From JANYCG01 sp031418395 (lineage in GTDB: Bacteria > Pseudomonadota > Gammaproteobacteria > Burkholderiales > Burkholderiaceae_C): a DNA stretch of 5,781 nt. Positions within the stretch are counted from its first letter, which is position 1, and each line of letters starts with the position of its first letter. The position numbers and the translations under genes are program-made. Shown here one piece after another: positions 1-5,224 of the stretch. The notes beneath the pieces are model-generated. The model was not told where the DNA came from, did no database searches, and saw nothing but the letters and a program-made list of their open reading frames with translations. The DNA lies in the NCBI GenBank assembly GCA_031418395.1, contig JANOXL010000228.1, positions 1-5,781 of the forward strand, in the 5' to 3' direction.

Positions 1-2167
1 TTTCCTCGGCATCCAGTGACTTGCTGCGTTCTTGTGCTGCGATACGTTCGGCTGTCGCAGCATCCTTGAACGCCCACTCCTCTTCGAGGATTACCTTGTC
101 TAGCTGCCCCTTCCTCTGGCGTGCTGAGTCCAAGGTTGTCAGAGTGAGGGATTCGTGGGCTTTGGCACCCACATAGGTGGTTTCCGCCTGCCTGGCCTGC
201 GCGCCAAGTTTTTTTGCTTGATCTATCGCCTGCTTGAGGGCGTCCGCGACTTGACTGGCTTGTCCCTGCTTGCGCTCCAGAGAATCGCGCACCTCATGCA
301 TGTCGAACCATGCAGGGATATCTAACTCCTGCACACGGATGCTGGCGGGCCCCATTGTGACCGTGCCATCTGTTGGGCCGTTGTCCAAGGCGTATGCCAC
401 TAGCGCTGGGTAGAGGTCAGTACGCCGCAACAGTGCTGGCTCCAGCAGCTTTGCGGCACTCGCCCATATGGTCGGGTCGCCCGCTCGGATGAATTCAAGT
501 AGCGAGCCGGATTCAGGGGTCAGCGAGGCCTGTAGCTGCTCAATTTGATCGGCTACGTCCAAGGTCTCCTGTTCCAACTGCCTGACTGTTTCCAGAGATT
601 GATTGGCGGCAGTACGCGCTGTTTCAAAGGTGTCATGTGTTTTATATGTTTGGGGCTGTGCTTTTTTTGTAAGTTCCTCTGCCCACCTGTTGACATCCTC
701 TTCGGCCATTTTGAGATCGGCTCGGGTTTGTACCGTAGCTACCGGGCTTTGGAGCTTCTGTCTTATTTCTCCCAGGGTAGTGCTGACCTCGATCCGCTCA
801 GTGGCGATCTCCGTTAGCCTTGTAGGCGTTACTAGAACCATCAGTGCATCATCTTGGGCCTGATTCAGCGCTTTCAGGCTTGCCTTAGAGTCGCGCATTG
901 ACTTGTGGTTGCGCTCGTCGATGTTCTCAATCTGTGCGGACGCTCCTTGCTCGATAACGCGCTCGCGATCATTCCGATTTTGGGTGATATCGCCAGCGGC
1001 TTTAGTTAAGGCATTGCGTTCCCCTTCTTTGGATACCTTTTGCGCTAGAAGGTCGGATTCTGTATCTTCCAGGGCAGCGAGCACCTGTGCGCCTATCCGT
1101 TCAAAATGGGTTTGTCGCCCCACAGCACTGGTGACCAACTCACGTTTTGTTCGAAATGCATCATCAGCTTCGGCTTTTATGCGTTCCAGTCCCCGAATTG
1201 CTTCTTGAATGGTTTCATCCTGTTCTTTGAATCTCGTGGTGTGCTCTTTATGCTGAGCCTCCAATTGCTCGCGCTCAATGGTTGTCTGCGCCAGCGCGCT
1301 TTTGACCGCGACATGCAGGGAGCACAGTTCAAGATGCAGCCCTTTGATCTTTACCACTCGTTCTTTAATGCGCAGTGCATCCGGCGCGCGTTTGAGGATG
1401 TCGGCCAGGTGGGCGCGGGCTTCGATCCAGCGCGATACCGATTCCCTGTTCTGCTTAAGTTCACGCACGTTGGCAGGCTTGCCGCCCGCTCCGTGGGTGT
1501 CCGATACCCGTTCCAGAACGATATTCTGTAGATCGCGGAAGTTGATTTTCTCGTTGGCCATAGCCGCCGAAATCTGATCGAGGTTGTACAGGGCGCGAGG
1601 CCCCAACGAATGCAAAGCGGCCAGGCGTCGCAGGTCAACACCATCTTTGGTGGTCACCCTTTCATTGAGGATCACACTGCGATATTGGGGCAGAGTCAAG
1701 CGGCGAGTGACTTCCACTTTTGATTCCTCTTGCACCGCAATGGCCTCCACCCGTGCTTTGAATTCGTCGCGGCCCACGAACTGATTGTTTTGGTCGTAGA
1801 AATAGTCTTCACGATATCCACCGTGGATGATGTGGAACTGTGGAGCTTCCTCACCCGCTTTGGCATGCATCACCACGCATCGCAAATCGGTATCGTTCTC
1901 CCGCTCGTACTCGTAGGCAACAGCACTGCTGGCATCGGGCAGGGTGTAGCTGATCATGGAGCTACGGCCCGTCCCTTTGAGGATCTGCGTGGGCGTCGCG
2001 CCATAGAAGATCGGTAAGAGGCGCAGAAAAGTCGTCTTGCCAACGCCGTTATCGCCTACGGCAAGCACTCCCCCGCGAGGGTCGAGTTCCGCTATTCGGC
2101 CAGAGGGCAGCCCCCCATTAGGATTCCGAATATTGACGGCGATGATCCGGCGCAGTTGGTGAGGCAT
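1..2167 (-). CDS. Large SMC/MukB-like coiled-coil ATPase, DUF3584-like (3' end outside window)
   Basis: The reading frame is open for 722 codons from the ATG at 2167-2165 to the left edge, with no stop. Residues 1-56 form an ATPase head start: a beta-strand-like N-terminus, then a Walker A motif GDNGVGKT at residues 38-45, followed by a LLPIFYG-type segment at 50-56. The head region continues to about residue 228. Residues about 230-545 are rich in Glu, Lys, Gln, Arg and Ala with almost no Pro or Gly, as in a long coiled coil. Residues about 549-622 contain Pro, Gly, Trp and hydrophobics and look like a globular hinge; from about 625 the charged helical pattern resumes. A symmetric SMC-type protein would then be roughly 1,150-1,250 residues, matching the length I recall for DUF3584 proteins. 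The Walker B/signature head half must lie beyond the window. Proteins of this architecture bind ATP and act on DNA; the specific role (repair, plasmid exclusion, phage defence) is unknown. G+C is lower than in the genes to the right. The family name is from memory of the N-terminal pattern; the SMC-like architecture is more certain. Confidence 0.9.
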   Translation of the reverse strand, partial: MPHQLRRIIAVNIRNPNGGLPSGRIAELDPRGGVLAVGDNGVGKTTFLRLLPIFYGATPTQILKGTGRSSMISYTLPDASSAVAYEYERENDTDLRCVVMHAKAGEEAPQFHIIHGGYREDYFYDQNNQFVGRDEFKARVEAIAVQEESKVEVTRRLTLPQYRSVILNERVTTKDGVDLRRLAALHSLGPRALYNLDQISAAMANEKINFRDLQNIVLERVSDTHGAGGKPANVRELKQNRESVSRWIEARAHLADILKRAPDALRIKERVVKIKGLHLELCSLHVAVKSALAQTTIEREQLEAQHKEHTTRFKEQDETIQEAIRGLERIKAEADDAFRTKRELVTSAVGRQTHFERIGAQVLAALEDTESDLLAQKVSKEGERNALTKAAGDITQNRNDRERVIEQGASAQIENIDERNHKSMRDSKASLKALNQAQDDALMVLVTPTRLTEIATERIEVSTTLGEIRQKLQSPVATVQTRADLKMAEEDVNRWAEELTKKAQPQTYKTHDTFETARTAANQSLETVRQLEQETLDVADQIEQLQASLTPESGSLLEFIRAGDPTIWASAAKLLEPALLRRTDLYPALVAYALDNGPTDGTVTMGPASIRVQELDIPAWFDMHEVRDSLERKQGQASQVADALKQAIDQAKKLGAQARQAETTYVGAKAHESLTLTTLDSARQRKGQLDKVILEEEWAFKDAATAERIAAQERSKSLDAEE

Positions 2168-2171
2168 GTCG

Positions 2172-2176
2172 TCCTT
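2172..2176 (-). promoter_or_regulatory. Ribosome binding site of the SMC-like ATPase gene
   Basis: On the minus strand AAGGA lies four bases before the ATG at 2167. It is a good Shine-Dalgarno match and supports this ATG as the true start, as does the head domain beginning immediately afterwards with a MPHQLRR-like N-terminus. Confidence 0.7.
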
Positions 2177-2282
2177 GGGATATGAAGTAGCTCTCAAATG
2201 GGCCAACTGACTTTGGCGTAAGAGGATCATTCTAGGCAGTGTTAAGGTAACTACATTTCGCGTAGACCTAATTATTTTTAAA

Positions 2283-2299
2283 GGACGTTGGAGACGTCC
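2283..2299. repeat. Short inverted repeat, possible operator
   Basis: GGACGT (2283-2288) and ACGTCC (2294-2299) are perfect 6-bp arms around a 5-base centre. The dyad lies about 70 bp before the CinA-like start and downstream of the A/T-rich block, a position suited to an operator or a leader hairpin. There is no T-run, so it is not an obvious terminator. Six-base arms occur often by chance, so function is only a possibility. Confidence 0.35.
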
Positions 2300-2368
2300 A
2301 ATATCATGAGGTCGCCATGTTCGGTGTAATTTCATCAACAGATTGCGACCCTCAACCGAAAATTTTCA

Positions 2369-2875
2369 ATGCCCTCTACGTCTACCCTCGCCCCACTAGC
2401 CGAACTCGCCATCCGCATAGCCGCCACCCTACGCGAACGCGGCCAGACCGTGGGCGTGATCGAAGGCTCCGCTGGTGGCCTGGTCTCGGCCGCGCTGCTG
2501 GCGATACCGGGCGCGTCGGCCTACTACGTGGGCGGGGCGGTGGTCTACACGCGCAAAGCGGGCAAAACGCTGCTGTTGTTGACGGCTGAAGATGTCGTCG
2601 GGATGCGTGCAGAAACGGAGCCCTACGCAAGCCTTGTAGCCAGCAAAATCCGCGACAAACTGGGCACAACCTGGGGCTTGAGCGAAAGCGGGGCGTCTGG
2701 CCCTACGGGAAGCAGTTATGGGGATTTGCCGGGCCACGTGTCGATGGCCGTCGTGGGGCCAAATTCAATGTCTAGAACGATTGAAACCGGGCTGACAGAT
2801 CGCAGTGCCAATATGGACTTGTTCGCGCGGCACTTGCTCACGCTGTTTGATGAAGCCTTGCATGCCTCAACTTGA
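2369..2875 (+). CDS. CinA C-terminal-domain family protein (PncC-like NMN amidase fold)
   Basis: This 168-residue protein is a stand-alone CinA C-terminal domain, about the family's usual 160-170 residues, without the N-terminal MoaB/MogA-like domain of full CinA. The family includes PncC, a cytosolic nicotinamide-nucleotide amidase that recycles NMN. Visible landmarks are an N-terminal helix (LAELAIRIAATLRERG, residues 10-25), the GGLVSAALLAIPGASAYYVGG block (36-56) that is the family hallmark, and SGASGP (107-112), equivalent to the usual TGIAGP. The nucleophile-region motif, normally ESCTGG, reads EGSAGG at residues 32-37, so the usual Ser is Gly, with Ser in the next position. Amidase activity is therefore uncertain. 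The ATG at 2369 is the only usual start codon after the in-frame stop at 2327-2329 and before the conserved helix, but no Shine-Dalgarno precedes it. It is transcribed away from the SMC-like gene, and nothing in the sequence links the two functionally. Confidence 0.88.
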   Translation: MPSTSTLAPLAELAIRIAATLRERGQTVGVIEGSAGGLVSAALLAIPGASAYYVGGAVVYTRKAGKTLLLLTAEDVVGMRAETEPYASLVASKIRDKLGTTWGLSESGASGPTGSSYGDLPGHVSMAVVGPNSMSRTIETGLTDRSANMDLFARHLLTLFDEALHAST

Positions 2876-2883
2876 ACGCCAAT

Positions 2884-2897
2884 CAAGCGCGGGCTTG
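2884..2897 (+). terminator. Weak hairpin just after the CinA-like gene
   Basis: CAAGC (2884-2888) and GCTTG (2893-2897) pair around a four-base loop, starting eight bases after the stop codon. The position suits a terminator or transcript-end hairpin, but the stem is short and no T-run follows. Rho-independent termination here is doubtful. Confidence 0.25.
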
Positions 2898-2923
2898 TGA
2901 GGTGCCAAGTTGGAGGTTTCAGC

Positions 2924-2942
2924 TGCTATATTAAATATAGCA
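2924..2942. repeat. Perfect 19-bp A/T-rich palindrome with 9-bp arms
   Basis: TGCTATATT (2924-2932) and AATATAGCA (2934-2942) are exact reverse complements around a single central A. The near-absent spacer favours a protein-binding dyad over an RNA hairpin, because an RNA stem would need to open several base pairs for a loop. It lies beyond the 3' ends of both flanking genes, which converge here, so it is not in an ordinary promoter position. What binds it, if anything, is unknown. Confidence 0.7.
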
Positions 2943-2960
2943 ATGTATGCATATTTCACG

Positions 2961-2973
2961 AGACCTAGGGTCT
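2961..2973. repeat. Short inverted repeat, 5-bp arms
   Basis: AGACC (2961-2965) and GGTCT (2969-2973) are complementary around TAG. Alone this would be unremarkable. It is recorded because it lies between two longer perfect dyads in the same short intergenic gap. An 8-bp palindrome TATGCATA (2946-2953) is also nearby. Confidence 0.35.
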
Positions 2974-3015
2974 GAAAATTCCATAAAGTTGGTCTAGCGG
3001 AGGCTAAAGCACCAT

Positions 3016-3039
3016 ATTGTTAACATGGGTGTTAACAAT
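3016..3039. repeat. Perfect 24-bp dyad with 9-bp arms and 6-bp centre
   Basis: ATTGTTAAC (3016-3024) and GTTAACAAT (3031-3039) are exact reverse complements separated by ATGGGT. Size and spacing resemble an operator for a dimeric helix-turn-helix regulator. As a hairpin the stem would be A/T-rich, with no T-run on the plus side. On the minus strand a TTTTT run precedes the dyad rather than following it, so it is a poor terminator for the transporter gene that ends at 3075. Confidence 0.65.
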
Positions 3040-3074
3040 TTAAAAACACACACCATCCATACGCTTTCACGCCC

Positions 3075-3992
3075 TCACACCCTCCGCGCGCCAATCGAAC
3101 TCACCCAAATCCCGCCAACGATGAGCAGAAACGCCAGCCCGTGGTAGAGGTGCGGCAACTCACCCAGAAAGGCCGTTGAGAGTACAGCAGCGATCAGCGG
3201 CGTAAGGTTGGTGAAAAACGCCGCCATGGTGGGCCCCACGCGTTGCACGCCCAGGCCGTAACAACGGTAGGCGAGGATGGCCGGGCACAACGCGACGTAG
3301 AGCAAAACGGCGGCCAGTGGCCAGCCCCAGACGAAGTGGGCGTCAGCCACCAGCGCCCATTCGCCCGCGGTGAAAAGCCCCGACCAGGCCAGGCCAAAGA
3401 CCATTTGCGACATCAAAAAGGCCGCCCAGTTGCTGCGGATGGCGGGCGGATCGTCCGGTTTCATCAAGAGCCAGCTATACCAGGACCAGGCCACGGTGGC
3501 GATCAAAATGTAAACGTCGCCCGGCAAGAGGCGTAACTGCGCCACCGTGGTCCAGTCGCCGCGGCTGAGCACCACCAAGACGCCGACGATGGACAACACC
3601 GCCCCTGCGATCTGGCGGCCCGTGATGGATTGCCCGAAAAACACTTTTCCGATCAACAACATGAAAACGGGCGCAGACGCGGCCACCAGCGTGACGTTCA
3701 TTGGGGTGGTGGTTTTGAGCGCGAGGTATTGAAAGGTGTTGTACACGCCCACGCCCAGCAGGCCCAACAAGGCGAAGCGCCGCCAATGGGGCCACAGCAC
3801 GCTGCCGGGTTTGAGCACCGTCCACGCCAGAGGCAACAGGATAAAAAAAGCCACCACCCAGCGCAAAAAATTCAAGGTGATGGGGGAGATGAGATCGACT
3901 GCCAGGCGCCCCACGATGGCGTTGCCGGCCCAAAACAGGGGCGGTACCACCAGCAAGGCGGCGGTGCCCACGGTTAAAACTTGGGTTTGCAT
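3075..3992 (-). CDS. EamA/DMT-superfamily inner-membrane transporter
   Basis: From the ATG at 3992 this encodes 305 residues with about ten hydrophobic helices (roughly residues 8-28, 36-58, 72-92, 97-117, 126-143, 155-175, 190-210, 225-247, 260-280, 283-301). This is the duplicated five-plus-five EamA arrangement, at normal family length. Repeat one carries the LVAASAPVFMLLIGKVFFGQ segment (about 101-120) and repeat two the matching NLTPLIAAVLSTAFLGE segment, with the family's typical ending of a short polar turn followed by a final helix. Such proteins export metabolites or amino acids across the inner membrane; the substrate here cannot be read from the sequence. The frame stays open upstream to a GTG at 4073, but the extra 27 residues are polar and unlike a family N-terminus, so the ATG at 3992 is preferred although no clear Shine-Dalgarno precedes either. 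The gene is divergent from qor. Confidence 0.93.
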   Translation of the reverse strand: MQTQVLTVGTAALLVVPPLFWAGNAIVGRLAVDLISPITLNFLRWVVAFFILLPLAWTVLKPGSVLWPHWRRFALLGLLGVGVYNTFQYLALKTTTPMNVTLVAASAPVFMLLIGKVFFGQSITGRQIAGAVLSIVGVLVVLSRGDWTTVAQLRLLPGDVYILIATVAWSWYSWLLMKPDDPPAIRSNWAAFLMSQMVFGLAWSGLFTAGEWALVADAHFVWGWPLAAVLLYVALCPAILAYRCYGLGVQRVGPTMAAFFTNLTPLIAAVLSTAFLGELPHLYHGLAFLLIVGGIWVSSIGARRV

Positions 3993-4206
3993 GGGGGCAC
4001 TGTAACAAGCCCCTCGATTAACCCTTTGTGCAACCCCTTCACGAAACCCTTGCGGGCAACCTTCGTCGCCCACTCGTTTCGCAAATCCACCCGCTTACTC
4101 GCCCACAGGTGTCGCGAATTCATGGCAACATCGTGGGTTGGCAACTCCCGCCATTCCCATCACACCGATTCACCTGAAAACCAGCGTAAACCAGAGGAAA
4201 CTTGAT
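3993..4206. other. Divergent intergenic region between the EamA transporter gene and qor
   Basis: The 214-bp gap separates two divergently read genes and should hold both promoters. A TTGGCA at 4138-4143 resembles a -35 box on the plus strand, but no good -10 is found at 16-18 bp. No strong dyad was seen. The qor ribosome binding site occupies 4193-4199. Confidence 0.4.
4193..4199 (+). promoter_or_regulatory. Ribosome binding site that fixes the qor start
   Basis: AGAGGAA lies seven bases before the ATG at 4207. The reading frame is open further upstream to an ATG at 4138, but this site and the family-typical N-terminus at 4207 select the shorter 327-residue form. Confidence 0.8.
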
Positions 4207-5190
4207 ATGAGCAAAGCAGTCGTCATCGACAAAAACGGCGGTCCAGAAGAAATGAAAATTGTCGATGTCACCGTGGGCGACCCCGGCCCCGGTGAAATTC
4301 GCATCCGCCACAAAGCCATCGGCCTGAACTTTATCGACGTCTATCAGCGTAGCGGCTTGTACGCGCTGCCCATGCCCTTGAAGCTTGGCATGGAAGGTTC
4401 GGGCGTGGTCGAGGCCGTGGGCGCGGGTGTCACACACCTGCAAGCGGGCGACCGCGCGGCCTACGCTGCCAACCCACCCGGCAGCTACAGCGAAGTGCGC
4501 GTGATGCCGGCCAAAAACGTCTGCAAACTGCCCGATGCGATTTCGTTTGAAGCCGGCGCGGCGATGATGCTCAAAGGCATGACGGCGCAGTATTTGCTCA
4601 AACGCACCTTGCCGGTCGAAGGCCTGGTGGCGGGTGACTACGTTTTGTTCCACGCCGCCGCTGGCGGTGTGGGCTTGATCGCCTGCCAGTGGGCCAAGGC
4701 GCTGGGCCTGCAACTCATCGGCACCGCAGGGTCCGATGCCAAATGCGCACTGGCCAAAGAACACGGTGCGGCCCATGTGATCAACTACGCCAAAGAAGAT
4801 TTCCTCGCCCGCGTGAAAGAAATCACCGGTGGCAAAGGCGTCAAAGTGGTCTACGACTCGGTCGGCAAAGACACCTGGGACAAGTCACTCGACTGCCTGC
4901 GGCCTTTCGGTTTGATGGCCAGCTTCGGCAACGCATCCGGACCAGTGGCGCCGTTTGCACCGGGCATGTTGGGTGGCAAAGGCTCCCTTTACGTGACGCG
5001 CCAAACCCTGTTTACCCACATCGCCAGCCGCGAGACCAACCAGTCCATGATGGACGACCTGTGCGCCGTGGTGTTGAGCGGCGCGGTCAAAATCCGCATC
5101 GACCAGCGTTATGCATTGGCCGATGTGCAGCAGGCGCACCGCGACCTGGAGGCGCGCAAAACCACCGGCTGCACCATCATCACGCTGTAA
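4207..5190 (+). CDS. qor: NADPH:quinone oxidoreductase, zinc-independent MDR family
   Basis: The product is 327 residues, the same length as E. coli QorA as I recall it, and alignable to it from memory over most of its length. It uses NADPH to reduce quinones in the cytosol. The N-terminal GroES-like catalytic domain includes GLNFIDVYQRSGLY (about residues 37-50) and GMEGSG at 61-66, where zinc-dependent relatives have a GHE motif; the zinc ligands are absent, as expected for this branch. The Rossmann domain carries the nucleotide-binding motif AAAGGVG at 150-156, preceded by His149, then GLIACQWAKALG. Further QorA landmarks are VINYAKEDF, VVYDSVGKDTW, SLDCL, SFGN and GSLYVTR. The start is set by a Shine-Dalgarno at 4193-4199. 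The NUDIX gene begins 34 bp after the stop on the same strand, so the two are probably co-transcribed. Confidence 0.96.
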   Translation: MSKAVVIDKNGGPEEMKIVDVTVGDPGPGEIRIRHKAIGLNFIDVYQRSGLYALPMPLKLGMEGSGVVEAVGAGVTHLQAGDRAAYAANPPGSYSEVRVMPAKNVCKLPDAISFEAGAAMMLKGMTAQYLLKRTLPVEGLVAGDYVLFHAAAGGVGLIACQWAKALGLQLIGTAGSDAKCALAKEHGAAHVINYAKEDFLARVKEITGGKGVKVVYDSVGKDTWDKSLDCLRPFGLMASFGNASGPVAPFAPGMLGGKGSLYVTRQTLFTHIASRETNQSMMDDLCAVVLSGAVKIRIDQRYALADVQQAHRDLEARKTTGCTIITL

Positions 5191-5224
5191 GCGCAGGGCC
5201 GAGCATGGTGGCGGCAACTTGGCT

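Larger units (their letters stand above)
2168..2368. other. Divergent intergenic region between the SMC-like gene and the CinA-like gene
   Basis: This AT-richer gap should carry promoters for both flanking genes. On the minus strand TAGAAT (2229-2234) matches the -10 consensus in five of six bases and would give a leader of about 55 nt for the ATPase gene, but no convincing -35 is seen at the right spacing. On the plus strand the A/T-rich stretch around 2268-2282 could be part of a promoter for the CinA-like gene, again without clear boxes. A small dyad at 2283-2299 is listed separately. Promoter assignments are weak. Confidence 0.35.

Noticed and set aside
545..2017. Several plus-strand open frames of 66-141 codons across the left third
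   Set aside because: They lie opposite the continuous 722-codon minus-strand frame with its Walker A motif and coiled-coil pattern. Their translations show no family motifs, so they are antisense shadows.
1..2167. Calling the ATPase a Wadjet JetC, Lamassu LmuB or MukB outright
   Set aside because: Only the N-terminal part is visible, no partner genes are in the window, and the head sequence is not a clear match to those families as I know them.
3016..3039. The 24-bp dyad as an intrinsic terminator for the flanking genes
   Set aside because: The stem is A/T-rich and neither strand has a T-run directly after it; the minus-strand T-run comes before the dyad.
3993..4073. 27-residue N-terminal extension of the EamA protein from a GTG at 4073
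   Set aside because: The extension is polar, unlike the family N-terminus, and lacks a ribosome binding site. The ATG at 3992 directly precedes the first membrane helix.
4138..4206. 23-residue N-terminal extension of Qor from an ATG at 4138
   Set aside because: A good Shine-Dalgarno at 4193-4199 and the usual family start point to the ATG at 4207.
4120..4776. A 218-codon minus-strand open frame opposite qor
   Set aside because: It is a composition artefact of GC-rich coding sequence; the plus strand encodes an unmistakable QorA, and the antisense product has no recognisable domain.
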